DNA of 64,000 bases from Hoeflea sp. YIM 152468 (GTDB lineage Bacteria; Pseudomonadota; Alphaproteobacteria; Rhizobiales; Rhizobiaceae), in the NCBI RefSeq assembly GCF_029210485.1, contig NZ_JARGET010000029.1, positions 186,001-250,000 of the forward strand. The letters are read 5' to 3'. This document shows, one piece after another, positions 18,494-27,855 of this stretch. Positions within the stretch are counted from its first letter, which is position 1. Each line of letters starts with the position of its first letter. The notes under the pieces were generated by a model. It did no database searches and was not told where the DNA came from. It worked only from the letters and a program-made list of their open reading frames with translations. Both the position numbers and the translations under genes were made by a program.

Positions 18494-19408
18494 ATGGCCC
18501 CCATCGGCCAATTGACCCCACCCACGGCGCGGATCGATGCCCTGGCCCGCGCACGCCAGCGTGCGGCCTTGCTGCCCGATTGCCTGGCCGAGGCCCGGCG
18601 TGTTGCCAACACCGTGATTGCCGGCTGGCACGGCCGCCGCAAACGCGGCATTGGCGAGACCTTCTGGCAATTCCGGCCCTATGTCGACGGCGAATCGCCG
18701 TCAGCCATCGACTGGCGGCGCTCGGCCCGCGACGACCATCTCTACGTCCGTGACCGCGAATGGGAGGCGGCGCACACGATCTGGCTGTGGACCGATCAGT
18801 CGCCCTCGATGCTGTACAAATCCGGTGCCGCCATGGTCGCCAAGGAAAGCCGGGCGCTGGTCTTGATGCTGGCGCTGGCCGAAATCCTGTCGCGCTCTGG
18901 CGAACGTGTCGGCTGCCCGGGCGTGATGGAGCCTGTCGCCTCGCGCAATGCCGCCGAACGGCTGGCGCTGGCGCTGGCGCATGCACCGCTGCAAACCGCC
19001 TTGCCCGATCTCGGTCAGGTCGGCCGGATGAGCGATGTGGTGCTGATCAGTGATTTTCTCGACGCGGCCGAAACCCTGCAATCCTGCATCGGCCCAGCCG
19101 GCCGGCGCGGCATCCGCGGCCACCTCATCGAGATTTCCGACCCCGCCGAAGAGACGTTCCCCTATTCCGGACGCACCGAATTCCGCGATCCCGAAACCGG
19201 TCAGAAACTCGTCGCCGGGCGGGCTGAAGCGGTTGCCGTCGATTACCGCCGGGCCTGGCTCGCCCGCCGCGAAGCCCTGGCCCAAGGCGTGCGCAAGCTC
19301 GGATGGAGCCATCTTGCCCATCGCACCGACCGCCCCGCCTCCGAAGCGCTGGTGCTGGCGCACGGTCATTTGACGGGCATCCCCGTTGCCGGAAAGGCGG
19401 GCACCTGA
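18494..19408 (+). CDS. DUF58-domain protein
   Basis: 304 aa. Contains the DUF58 core (GIGETFWQFRPYVDGES...DWRRSARDDHLYVRDREWE, about residues 52-95) followed by a von Willebrand A-like fold with the start LWTDQSPSM in place of the DxSxS of a full MIDAS. No membrane helix is visible. It is 3 bp after the MoxR gene and overlaps the next gene by one base (TGATG), so it is translationally coupled. The MoxR-DUF58 pair is a widespread unit thought to assemble or regulate envelope or metallo-enzyme complexes. Confidence 0.92.
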   Translation: MAPIGQLTPPTARIDALARARQRAALLPDCLAEARRVANTVIAGWHGRRKRGIGETFWQFRPYVDGESPSAIDWRRSARDDHLYVRDREWEAAHTIWLWTDQSPSMLYKSGAAMVAKESRALVLMLALAEILSRSGERVGCPGVMEPVASRNAAERLALALAHAPLQTALPDLGQVGRMSDVVLISDFLDAAETLQSCIGPAGRRGIRGHLIEISDPAEETFPYSGRTEFRDPETGQKLVAGRAEAVAVDYRRAWLARREALAQGVRKLGWSHLAHRTDRPASEALVLAHGHLTGIPVAGKAGT

Positions 19409-22215
19409 TGATCGCAGGCATCCCCCTCGCCTTCGGCGCACCGGCGATCCTGTTCGGGCTTTTGGCCTTGCCGGTGATCTGGTGGCTGCTGCGGCTGACC
19501 CCGCCGCGCCCGCAGGCCGAGCCCTTTGCACCCATGGCGATCCTTGCCTCCGTGCTCAAACCCCAGCAGACACCCGCCCGCAGCCCCTGGTGGCTGACCC
19601 TGTTGCGGTTGCTGATTGCCGCCCTGGTGATTCTGGCGCTTGCCGAGCCGGTTCTCAACCCGCAGGACCGGGCGCTGTCGCCGCAAGGACCGCTGGCCTT
19701 GATCATCGACAATGGCTGGGCCAGCGCGCCTGACTGGGAGGCACGGTCGCGGGCTGCTGATGCCCTGATCACGGAAGCCGAAGCGCTTGAACTGCCGGTC
19801 TCGATCGTGTTCACCGCGGAGCGTCGCCAGGACGCCACACCGGCCACCTTCAAACAGGCCCGCGATCGCTTGCGGGCTGCCAAACCCCGCCCGCTGCGGC
19901 CCGATCGCGCCGCATCGGTCAGTGCCCTGATCGCGGCTCTGGGCGACACCCGGCCCGGCACCATCGCCTATCTCACCGATGGCGTCGGCACGCCTGATGC
20001 TGCCGAGGCCCTCACCCGCCTGTCTGCGCTCGAACCGGCGGCAATCCGCCTCATCGGCGCCAGCGATGCCACCGTGCTGGCCCTGACTGAGGCCGACAAC
20101 GGCGCGGATGCGCTGTCCATCACCGCAAGCCGGATCGACACGGCCGCAGCCGAGACTCACCGGCTGATTGCGCGCGACAGCAAGGGCCGCGAGATCGCCA
20201 CCGGCGAGCTCCGTTTCGAGGCCGCTGAGGCTGTAGCCACCGGCGCCATTTCCGCGCCGTTTGAAATTCGCAACGACATCGCCCGGCTCGATATCCGCGG
20301 CATCGACACGGCCGGGTCGGCCCGGTTGCTCGACGACAGTTTCCGCCGCCGCCGGGTGGCGCTGATCTCGGGGGAAGCCGCCGACATTGCCCAGCCGCTG
20401 CTTTCGCCGCTCTATTACATCAACCGCGCGCTCTTGCCTTACGCCGACCTGATAGCGGCCGCCAGCGCCGACATGTCCACGGCCATTCCCAAGCTGCTGG
20501 CACAGGCTCCGGCGGTCATCATCATGGCCGATATCGGCGTTCTGCCGGAAGATGTCAGCACGCCGCTCAACCAATGGATCGAACGCGGCGGAACCCTGAT
20601 CCGCTTTGCCGGACCACGTCTGGCCGCCGCCCCGGCGGACGATCTGCTGGCCCCGGTACAGTTGCGCAAGGGGGAGCGTGAACTCGGTGGCGCGCTCTCC
20701 TGGATCGAACCCCAGCCCTTGGCGGATTACCCGGCCGGCAGCCCCTTTGCCGGCCTACCCACCCCGCGCGACGTCACCGTCAGCCGTCAGGTGCTGGCCG
20801 AACCATCGGCTGATCTTGCCGCCCGCACCTGGGCCAGCCTCGCCGACGGCACCCCGCTGGTGACCGCCGCCGACCGCGGCGCAGGCCGCATTGTGCTGTT
20901 TCATGTCACCGCCGAAGCCGGCTGGTCCAACCTGCCGATTTCCGGTCACTTCGTCGACATGCTCCGCCGCGTGGTGCAATTGTCCCGCGCCATCAGCGGC
21001 GGCAGCGAAAGCGGCTCCGGCATCCTGCTGCCCTGGCGTCTGCTGGATGCGAATGGCGCGCTGTTGCCTGCGACCGGCGACGCCAAACCGCTCGATCTCA
21101 CCACCGGCAAGGTCCCGCAGGCCGGTGCTGACAATCCGCCGGGCCTGTATGGGGCGGAGGATGGATTTGTCGCGCTCAACCTGTTTTCCGTGGGTGAAAC
21201 ACTGACCCCGATCGATATCCCGGAATTCCAGGTGCCTGTCACCCGTGCGCCGATCACCGGTGACACCGCGATTGACTTCCGGCCCTGGCTGTTCGGTGCG
21301 GCGCTGGTCGCGCTGCTAGCCGACACCCTGATCGTGCTGCTGCTCAACGGCGCCTTGCGGCTGAAAACCTTCAGGCCGGCGCCCGCAATATTCCTCATCG
21401 GTGCCGCTGGGCTCTCGCTGACGCTGCTGCTCGCGTCCGCACCCGCCCATGCCCAGGACGAGCAGCCCGGTGACGCGGACCTGCTGGCAAGCCTTGACCG
21501 CACCCGGCTCGCCTATGTCCTCACCGGAGACCGCGAGGCCGACAATGCCAGCAAGTTCGGGCTCGACAGCCTGTCACGCTATCTGGCAAGTCGCACCGCG
21601 CTCGAACCCGGCACGGCGATGGGCGTCGACATCGAAACCGATCAACTGGCCCTGTATCCGCTGATCTACTGGCCGATGAGCGACGATGCCGATATGCCGT
21701 CCACCGCCGCCATCAGCCGCATCGATGCCTACATGAAGAGCGGCGGAACGGTGCTGTTTGACACCCGCGACCGGATTGCCGATCTCGGCGGCGGCTCCAG
21801 CACGCTGACACTGCGCTTGCAGCAAATTCTCGCCAGCCTCGACATTCCGCCGCTCGAGCCGGTTCCGGTTGACCACGTGCTGACCAAATCCTTCTTCCTG
21901 CTCGAGACCTTTCCGGGTCGCTATGCCGACGGCCCGTTGTGGGTCGAGGCCACACCGGATGTCGACACCCCCAATGAACGCCCGGCCCGTTCGGGTGATG
22001 GCGTGTCCTCGATCCTGATTACCGGCAACGACATGGCCGCGGCCTGGGCCGTCGACGACCAGGGCTTTCCGATGTTTTCGACCGTTCCGTCAGATCCCTG
22101 GCAGCGCGAATATGCCTACCGTGCCGGCGTCAACATCGTCATGTACATGCTGACCGGCAACTACAAGGCCGATCAGGTTCACATTCCGGCGTTGCTGGAA
22201 AGGTTGGGACAGTAA
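19408..22215 (+). CDS. BatA-like membrane protein with C-terminal DUF4159
   Basis: 935 aa. Two N-terminal membrane helices (about residues 8-25 and 60-78) with the basic linker typical of BatA N-termini. A long soluble part is followed by two more helices (about 625-650 and 660-680, the second ending ASAPAHA). A DUF4159 domain starts at RTRLAYVLTGDREADNASK. The C-terminal part thus lies on the far side of the membrane and may be a Rossmann-like or GATase-like fold. The start ATG 19408 overlaps the DUF58 stop; a longer frame from 19303 is rejected because it lies inside DUF58. Confidence 0.9.
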   Translation: MIAGIPLAFGAPAILFGLLALPVIWWLLRLTPPRPQAEPFAPMAILASVLKPQQTPARSPWWLTLLRLLIAALVILALAEPVLNPQDRALSPQGPLALIIDNGWASAPDWEARSRAADALITEAEALELPVSIVFTAERRQDATPATFKQARDRLRAAKPRPLRPDRAASVSALIAALGDTRPGTIAYLTDGVGTPDAAEALTRLSALEPAAIRLIGASDATVLALTEADNGADALSITASRIDTAAAETHRLIARDSKGREIATGELRFEAAEAVATGAISAPFEIRNDIARLDIRGIDTAGSARLLDDSFRRRRVALISGEAADIAQPLLSPLYYINRALLPYADLIAAASADMSTAIPKLLAQAPAVIIMADIGVLPEDVSTPLNQWIERGGTLIRFAGPRLAAAPADDLLAPVQLRKGERELGGALSWIEPQPLADYPAGSPFAGLPTPRDVTVSRQVLAEPSADLAARTWASLADGTPLVTAADRGAGRIVLFHVTAEAGWSNLPISGHFVDMLRRVVQLSRAISGGSESGSGILLPWRLLDANGALLPATGDAKPLDLTTGKVPQAGADNPPGLYGAEDGFVALNLFSVGETLTPIDIPEFQVPVTRAPITGDTAIDFRPWLFGAALVALLADTLIVLLLNGALRLKTFRPAPAIFLIGAAGLSLTLLLASAPAHAQDEQPGDADLLASLDRTRLAYVLTGDREADNASKFGLDSLSRYLASRTALEPGTAMGVDIETDQLALYPLIYWPMSDDADMPSTAAISRIDAYMKSGGTVLFDTRDRIADLGGGSSTLTLRLQQILASLDIPPLEPVPVDHVLTKSFFLLETFPGRYADGPLWVEATPDVDTPNERPARSGDGVSSILITGNDMAAAWAVDDQGFPMFSTVPSDPWQREYAYRAGVNIVMYMLTGNYKADQVHIPALLERLGQ

Positions 22216-22216
22216 G

Positions 22217-24280
22217 ATGAGTCTCGCCTTTGATCCGTTCCTGCCCTTTGCCCTGCTTGTTCCGCTCGCCTGCGTGGCGCTGCTGCTGGTCGGCTGGGCC
22301 CTTCTCAGGCGCGTGCGCGGTGCCGCTCTCAGGGCCCTGGCGCTGACAGCGATTCTGCTGGCGCTGGCCAACCCTGTCGCCAATTTCGAGGACCGCGAGC
22401 CGGTCAGGAGCGTGGTTGCCATCGTCGTCGACCGCAGCCCGAGCCAGACCAGTGCCGACCGCACGGCGCGCACAGACGCGGCGCTCAAAGCGCTCTCCGA
22501 ACGTATCGCCCGCTATCCGGCCTTTGAAACCCGTGTCATCGAAGCCCAGAGCGACGCGGACGCACAATCGCCCTCGACCCGGCTGTTTGACGCATTGGCC
22601 TCCGGCATTCGCGATGTGCCGAGTTCGCGGCTGGCCGGTGCCGTGATGATCACCGACGGACAGATCCATGACGTGCCCGGGTCGTTTTCCGCGCTCGGAC
22701 TGGATGCACCGCTGCACGGGCTGATCGTCGGCGACGAAGGCGAGATTGACCGCCGCGTCGACGTGGTGCGCAGCCCGCGGTTTGGCATTGTCGGCGAGGA
22801 TCAGGAAATCGTCTACCGGGTCAGTGACGATGGCGCCGCTGCCGCTGCCACGCCGGTGGATGTGGCGGTGCGGGTCAACGGCAAGCTGATTTCGACCGAA
22901 ACCACCGCCACAGGCGAGGAAGCCTCCTTCTATCTCAAGCTGCCCAGGGGCGGCGAGAACATCCTCGAATTCGCGGTCGACGGGATCGCCGGTGAAGTGA
23001 CGCCGGCCAACAACCGCGCCGTCACCCTGATCGAAGGCATCCGCGAAAACCTGCGCGTGCTTCTGGTCTCCGGTGCGCCCCACGCCGGAGAACGCGCCTG
23101 GCGCAATCTGCTCAAATCCGACGCCTCGGTCGATCTGGTGCATTTCACCATCCTGCGTCCGCCGGAAAAGCAGGATGGCACCCCGATTTCGGAACTCTCG
23201 CTGATCGCCTTCCCGACGCGGGAACTGTTCATCGAGAAGATTGACGAATTCGATCTGATCATTTTCGACCGCTACCAGAACCGCGGCGTTTTGCCGGTGC
23301 TCTATTACGATTACATCGCCCGTTATGTGGAGGATGGCGGCGCGCTGCTGGTCGCGGCCGGGCCGGAATATGCCGGGCTCGAATCCATTGCCGAGACCCC
23401 GCTGGCGCCTGCCCTTCCGGCGATGCCGACGGGTGCGGTGACCGCTGCAGGCTACTATCCGCGCCTGTCGGACGAGGGCAAGCGCCATCCCGTGACCCGG
23501 ACCCTGCCTGGTGCTGCGAGCGAACCGCCGGCCTGGGGTCGCTGGTTCCGCACCGTCGGCGTGCATGACACGATCGGAGACGCGGTCATGCGCGGCGCTG
23601 ACGCAGAACCGCTTCTGGTGCTCAACCGCTATGGCGAAGGCCGGGTGGCGATGCTCTTGTCCGATCATGGCTGGCTCTGGGCGCGCGGCTTTGAAGGCGG
23701 CGGGCCGCATGTGGCGCTGTATCGCCGTATCGCCCACTGGCTGATGAAGGAACCGTCGCTGGAAGAGGAAGCGCTTCGCGCCACCGCCAATGGCCGCCGG
23801 CTGGTGATCGAACGCCAGACCATGAGCGACAGCACCGGCACCGCGACCATCACCTTGCCCTCGGGTGAAACCCGCGACATCGAACTCGAGCCGGCGGACG
23901 CAGGTCTGTTCAGGGCCGAGATCACGCTTGATCAGCCCGGACTGGTCGAGGTCACCTCGGATGAGCTGCAGGCTGTTGCCCATGTCGGTGCGGTCGACGC
24001 GCCTGAGTTTCGCGCCACGGTGTCGACTGCCGATGTGCTCTCCCCAATCTCGGCGGAAAGCGGCGGGCTCACACGGCGGGTCAATGCCACCGCCAGCGAT
24101 CTGCCGCAAATCCTGCCGACACGGTCATCCCGCATCGACACCGGCGAGCGGATGGGGTTGCGCGCCAGCAATGAAAGCGTGCTCAAGGGGGTGCGCTCTG
24201 TTCCGCTGTTCGGCGGCCTTCTGGGTCTTGCCTTGATGATCCTGGCGCTCGGCGCCACATGGTTCCGCGAGGGCCGCTGA
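22217..24280 (+). CDS. Large membrane protein of the MoxR operon (GATase-like)
   Basis: 687 aa. Two helices near the N-terminus, a soluble middle with VVAIVVDRSPSQT resembling a von Willebrand A start, then a segment like a glutamine amidotransferase fold (IFDRYQNRGVLPVLYYDYIARYVEDGG, GPEYAGLES) and a C-terminal helix LFGGLLGLALMILALGATWF. No catalytic Cys/His pair is evident, so enzymatic amidotransferase activity is unlikely. It begins one base after the DUF4159 gene. It is the last gene of the operon and converges with ggpS. Confidence 0.85.
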   Translation: MSLAFDPFLPFALLVPLACVALLLVGWALLRRVRGAALRALALTAILLALANPVANFEDREPVRSVVAIVVDRSPSQTSADRTARTDAALKALSERIARYPAFETRVIEAQSDADAQSPSTRLFDALASGIRDVPSSRLAGAVMITDGQIHDVPGSFSALGLDAPLHGLIVGDEGEIDRRVDVVRSPRFGIVGEDQEIVYRVSDDGAAAAATPVDVAVRVNGKLISTETTATGEEASFYLKLPRGGENILEFAVDGIAGEVTPANNRAVTLIEGIRENLRVLLVSGAPHAGERAWRNLLKSDASVDLVHFTILRPPEKQDGTPISELSLIAFPTRELFIEKIDEFDLIIFDRYQNRGVLPVLYYDYIARYVEDGGALLVAAGPEYAGLESIAETPLAPALPAMPTGAVTAAGYYPRLSDEGKRHPVTRTLPGAASEPPAWGRWFRTVGVHDTIGDAVMRGADAEPLLVLNRYGEGRVAMLLSDHGWLWARGFEGGGPHVALYRRIAHWLMKEPSLEEEALRATANGRRLVIERQTMSDSTGTATITLPSGETRDIELEPADAGLFRAEITLDQPGLVEVTSDELQAVAHVGAVDAPEFRATVSTADVLSPISAESGGLTRRVNATASDLPQILPTRSSRIDTGERMGLRASNESVLKGVRSVPLFGGLLGLALMILALGATWFREGR

Positions 24281-24292
24281 CCCCGGCACAAG

Positions 24293-24323
24293 AAAAACGG
24301 CGGCCACATCGCTGTCGCCGCCG
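24293..24323 (-). terminator. Rho-independent terminator of the ggp operon
   Basis: On the minus strand a stem with arms CGGCGGC and GCCGCCG, extended by an ACA/TGT pair over a GCGA loop, is followed directly by TTTTTC. It lies 32 bp after the ggpS stop. Confidence 0.85.
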
Positions 24324-24354
24324 CCAGTGCCACCTGATTATCGCCGAATGCCGT

Positions 24355-25848
24355 TCAGCTCGCCTGAGACAGCGGCGGCACGGCGTCGAAATAGCTCATC
24401 TGGTCCTCGGCCCAGGCCTTGATGCCGTAGGTCTGAACCGTCTTGCGCAGCATCGCCATGCGTTGCCGCCGCTCGGCCTCCGGCATCGCCAGCGCCTGCT
24501 CGATTCCCTGGTCCATGGAGCGATGCGAGAACGGATTGGTGATGATGGCAGACGACAACTCCACCGACGCGCCGGCGAATTCCGACAGCACCAGAACGCC
24601 GTCACCATCCACCCGCGCAGCCGCATATTCCTTGCACACCAGGTTCATGCCGTCAGCCAGCGGGGTGATCCAGCAGATATCGGCCAACTGGTAATAGGCA
24701 ATCAGATCCTTGAACGGCACGGCGGTCGAGATCAGCGCCACCGGCTGCCATTCGAACGACCCGAACGTGCCGTTGATCCGGCCCGCCACCTGTTCGATCT
24801 CCGCCTGGATTTCCTCGTACGCCGCCATGCTGCGGTTGGCGCCCACGGACACATGCATCAGCCGCACATTGCCGTGCAGTTCGGGATGCGCCTGCAGCAG
24901 CCGTTCATAGCTTTCCAGCTGCTGCACGCCGCCCTTGGTATAATCGGTCCGGCCGACCGACAGGATCAGCTTGCAATCGCCCAGCTCGGAGCGGATTGCA
25001 CTGGCGTTCTCGCGGGTCTGCTCGGACGCCGCCTGGTCCTGAATATAGTCCCAGTCGATGCCCACCGGGGCGCTGGAAATACGGATCTTGCGGCCCTGAT
25101 ACATCACCGATTCAGGCACCCGGCGGTCTGACAGCGCCGTGCCCTCCCAGACGAAATCGGGGTTGACGTCCTTGCGCACCACCGAGCCGACTTCCAGCAA
25201 GCTTTGGGCCACATGAACGAAGTTCACCGCGTAGCGCGGGATGTGGAATCCGATGACGTCGCAGGCCAGAAGACTGTCGACGATCTCGCGCCGCCAGGGC
25301 AGCACGTTGAACATGTCGGCGGCGGGAAACGGTGTGTGGTGGAAGAACGAAATCCGCACGTCTGGCCGCAGCTTGCGCAAATATCCCGGTACCAGCCACA
25401 GATTGTAGTCATGCACCCAGACGACGGCGCCGGGGGCTGCTTCCGCAGCAGCCGCTTCGGCAAAGGCCCAGTTGACCTCGCGGAATGTCGGCCAGTCGAC
25501 GGGATCGTAATTGTAGCGTTCCTTGAACGAATGCAGAATTGGCCAGAACGCCTCTTTCGAGGTGATGTGATAGAAACTCGACACCTGGTCAGGCGTCAGC
25601 GGCAGGCGGGTGACCGAGTACTTGCCGTAGCTGTCCTCGATCTCGATGACCCGCTCGAAATCCGGATTGGCCGCATCCTCGGCCAGCTTCCAGGCCACCC
25701 AGGCGCCCTTTTCAACGCGGCCGAAGAATCCCTTCAGCGTCGGCACGATTCCGTTCGGGCTCTTGTTCTCCCTGAGCACGGTTTTGCCGTTCTCTTCGGC
25801 TTCCTCATAGGGTTGACGGTGATAAACGATGACGAGATCACTGGCCAT
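24355..25848 (-). CDS. ggpS: Glucosylglycerol-phosphate synthase
   Basis: 497 aa GT20-family glycosyltransferase that makes glucosylglycerol phosphate from ADP-glucose and glycerol 3-phosphate, for the compatible solute glucosylglycerol. Trehalose-phosphate synthase is the sister family. Features I associate with GgpS rather than OtsA are the start LVIVYHRQPYEE, SPNGIVPTLKGFF (30-42), FYHITSKEAFWPILHSF (92-108), WVHDYNLWL, and SVGRTDYTKG. The ATG at 25848 has AAGGAT upstream and lies 4 bp after the phosphatase stop. An in-frame ATG at 25875 would overlap the phosphatase gene. The adjacent HAD phosphatase completes the pathway. Confidence 0.88.
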   Translation of the reverse strand: MASDLVIVYHRQPYEEAEENGKTVLRENKSPNGIVPTLKGFFGRVEKGAWVAWKLAEDAANPDFERVIEIEDSYGKYSVTRLPLTPDQVSSFYHITSKEAFWPILHSFKERYNYDPVDWPTFREVNWAFAEAAAAEAAPGAVVWVHDYNLWLVPGYLRKLRPDVRISFFHHTPFPAADMFNVLPWRREIVDSLLACDVIGFHIPRYAVNFVHVAQSLLEVGSVVRKDVNPDFVWEGTALSDRRVPESVMYQGRKIRISSAPVGIDWDYIQDQAASEQTRENASAIRSELGDCKLILSVGRTDYTKGGVQQLESYERLLQAHPELHGNVRLMHVSVGANRSMAAYEEIQAEIEQVAGRINGTFGSFEWQPVALISTAVPFKDLIAYYQLADICWITPLADGMNLVCKEYAAARVDGDGVLVLSEFAGASVELSSAIITNPFSHRSMDQGIEQALAMPEAERRQRMAMLRKTVQTYGIKAWAEDQMSYFDAVPPLSQAS

Positions 25849-25852
25849 GAAT

Positions 25853-26635
25853 TCAATATCCTTCTGGTAGGTCATGCATGTTGAAGGCACGGATCGCCTC
25901 CAGAATGCCTGCCGCGCCATGGGCTTTTGCCATGTGCAGGTGCTCAAGATGGGCAACGCGCTTGACCAGTTCGGGTTCCGAATTGCCGACGGCGACCGCA
26001 GGCAGGCCGCATTCCAGCATCGACAGATCGTTGAGGGTGTCGCCGGCGCACAAGACCCGCGCCGGCTCGATTGACAGGTAGTCGACAAGCCGTCTGAGCG
26101 ACGGACCTTTGCTGATGCCATGGGGCAGCACATCAAAATATCTGTTGTCCGAAATCAGCGGCTGGAACCCCATGCCCTGCACGGTCTCCCAGGCAGACGA
26201 GTCAAAGCTGTCGGCATCAAGATCATAACTGACCCGGTAGCGGAATTCCGTCGGCTGCAGCGTCAGCCCCGGATGGCCGTGAAGGGTCTCGCGGACCCGG
26301 TCACCGCCATTGCCCCAGCGCGCCGCAATTTCTTCTTCGAGATGCTCGATCGGGGCGATGCCGCTCTCCGGCGACACCATGGCGATGGTGGTGCCGACAT
26401 CGCCGACCGCGAATTCCGGCCAGGGCACCCCGTGGTCGCGGCAAAGATCGGCAATGAATTTCGGGTCGCGTCCGGTGACGAAGATCAGGCCGACGGTTTC
26501 GCGATTGGCCTCGATCCAGCCATACAGCCGTTTGCGGTCGTCGTCGCTGCCGCCAAGAAAGGTGCCGTCGAGATCCGTCGCCAGCACCAGCCGGCGCGAC
26601 TTCAGGGAATCAATGTCTGGAATTGAAATGGTCAT
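25853..26635 (-). CDS. HAD-IIB phosphatase, probable glucosylglycerol-phosphate phosphatase
   Basis: 260 aa. Motif I DLDGTF at residues 21-26 (nucleophile D21, acid D23), motif II FVTGRD near 51-56, motif III Lys in HGISKGPSLRRL, and motif IV CAGDTLNDLSML, all of the HAD-IIB (sucrose/mannosylglycerate phosphatase) type. Directly upstream of ggpS with a 4-bp gap, it most likely dephosphorylates glucosylglycerol phosphate. In some gammaproteobacteria a HAD domain is fused to the N-terminus of GgpS (GgpPS); here the same order is kept as two genes. The start ATG 26635 overlaps the end of a small upstream frame. Activity is inferred from context. Confidence 0.8.
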   Translation of the reverse strand: MTISIPDIDSLKSRRLVLATDLDGTFLGGSDDDRKRLYGWIEANRETVGLIFVTGRDPKFIADLCRDHGVPWPEFAVGDVGTTIAMVSPESGIAPIEHLEEEIAARWGNGGDRVRETLHGHPGLTLQPTEFRYRVSYDLDADSFDSSAWETVQGMGFQPLISDNRYFDVLPHGISKGPSLRRLVDYLSIEPARVLCAGDTLNDLSMLECGLPAVAVGNSEPELVKRVAHLEHLHMAKAHGAAGILEAIRAFNMHDLPEGY

Positions 26636-26844
26636 CGGGCCGCCTCCGCTGCCAGGAAAAGGGGGTGGCAGATCGGCACTGGCAGTTCCCGGCCAACGCC
26701 GTCGATCAGGCGCGAACAAACCTCCGCGCGCTGCGCCCCGGAAGAGGCCAGGGTGGTTCCGCTGGAGCCAGCGCCCACACAGATATTCACATGCCAAAGA
26801 CCGGGCAAAGACAGGTCGTCGGCGTGGTCGTCTCGATAAAACAT
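26632..26844 (-). CDS. Possible small leader gene of the ggp operon, unknown
   Basis: 70-codon frame whose TGA overlaps the ATG of the phosphatase gene (ATGA), the coupling style used by many real genes in this window. Its ATG lies 7 bp after a candidate -10. The product has no domain I know and its third-position GC is lower than in the neighbours, so it may be chance. If translated it would couple translation of the phosphatase. Confidence 0.3.
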   Translation of the reverse strand: MFYRDDHADDLSLPGLWHVNICVGAGSSGTTLASSGAQRAEVCSRLIDGVGRELPVPICHPLFLAAEAAR

Positions 26845-26851
26845 ATAGCCC

Positions 26852-26896
26852 TATCTAGAACGGCAGCTGCTGCAGTGCAACCGCGCGGCTGTTGCA
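26852..26896 (-). promoter_or_regulatory. Candidate ggp promoter with inverted repeat over the -35
   Basis: Minus strand: -35 TTGCAC (26875-26880), 17-bp spacer, -10 TAGATA (26852-26857). An imperfect 9-3-9 inverted repeat with TGCAAC/GTTGCA outer arms (26876-26896) overlaps the -35 and could be an operator. The hexamers are only partial matches. Confidence 0.35.
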
Positions 26897-27014
26897 ACGC
26901 ACCCCCAGTCGGCGTCAATTTTTCGAGTAAACCCTTGAAAACATGGTCGAACACTAGCTTCAAAGAAACCCGGAATTCACCCTGTCAAACCGTCTCCATC
27001 GCCGGTTTGCGGCT

Positions 27015-27521
27015 TTATCCGCGGTCACGATGCCGGATAACGCCTGCAAGCGCCATGGCCTCGACGCCATTGTAACAGGCGGCCAGCAGACGGTGTGAAT
27101 CAAACGGCCCCGGCATTGCAAGCGCGCCGGCTTTGGTCCGCTCAAACCCCAGCGGGGCGTAATAGGGAGGGTCGCCCACCAGCAGCACAGCCTCGCTGCC
27201 GCATGCCTGGGCGGCGTTCAGGGCGATACGGACCAGTTCGCGGCCGATGCCGAGATTCTTGTGCGAGGGCCGCACCGCCAGAGGTCCAAGCAGATGGCCT
27301 GCGACAGCACCGGCGAAGATCGGCGTCATCCGCACCGAAGCAATGATCTCTCCGCCATCCGAGGCAACGAAGGACAGCTTGCGGTCGTGCGGTCCCTGTT
27401 CGCGCACGCGCTCGGCGGCACGCACGAACCGGCCGGGGCCGAAAGCTTCTTCATTGATGAGATCTATGGCCGCATCATGCGATGCGTCTTCGGTGAGAAA
27501 GACAAGGTTGGGGCAGAGCAT
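27015..27521 (-). CDS. GNAT-family N-acetyltransferase
   Basis: 168 aa. The acetyl-CoA binding signature is LLGPLAVRPSHKNLGIGRELVRIAL (A motif, Q/R-x-x-G-x-G/A equivalent HKNLGIG), followed by VLLVGDPPYYAPLGFERT. This last pattern (GDPxYYxxFGF) places it with the YhbS-like GNATs. The substrate is unknown. It lies upstream of the ggp operon on the same strand with a 170-bp gap to the small frame there, so it is probably a separate unit. Confidence 0.88.
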   Translation of the reverse strand: MLCPNLVFLTEDASHDAAIDLINEEAFGPGRFVRAAERVREQGPHDRKLSFVASDGGEIIASVRMTPIFAGAVAGHLLGPLAVRPSHKNLGIGRELVRIALNAAQACGSEAVLLVGDPPYYAPLGFERTKAGALAMPGPFDSHRLLAACYNGVEAMALAGVIRHRDRG

Positions 27522-27855
27522 GGCAGTATTCCGGAAAGAAACGACAAGACGTGCGGACGGTCCCGCACGATGTGCGGGGCAAGGTCTTCTTCAGCGTCGT
27601 CGCAAGGCCGTGGCTGGCATCCGGTTTTCCTTCTACAGCGCCGCGCCTCCACAGGATGCGCAAAGGACGCCGTGTCGCTTTCAACCAATGCAGATACGGT
27701 GCCGTTCCAATCAACTCATTCGAACGCGACAGGCATTGGTGCTTCGCCCATAGCAAAGCAGACCGGTGTCGTCCAATGCAAAACGCACCGTTCACACTCA
27801 TTGCCTTCGCTTTTGCCGTTTGCAGCCTTATGTCTTGGTCCAAAGGAGACTTATC
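27522..27855. other. Intergenic, no gene recognised
   Basis: About 330 bp between divergent GNAT and GST genes. Several overlapping frames run through it, but none has a start with a ribosome binding site. It must contain both promoters; I could not place them confidently. Confidence 0.5.

Noticed and set aside
22139-24109. 656-codon frame antisense to the GATase-like gene
   Set aside because: Low-complexity, His/Asp/Gln-rich translation with no domain, fully inside a well-supported gene. Long antisense frames are expected in GC-rich DNA.
24355-25848. Trehalose-6-phosphate synthase (OtsA) for the GT20 gene
   Set aside because: Same superfamily, but the N-terminus and the ITSKEAFWPILHSF segment match GgpS, and the partner phosphatase is not OtsB-like in position or sequence. 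A tree would settle it.
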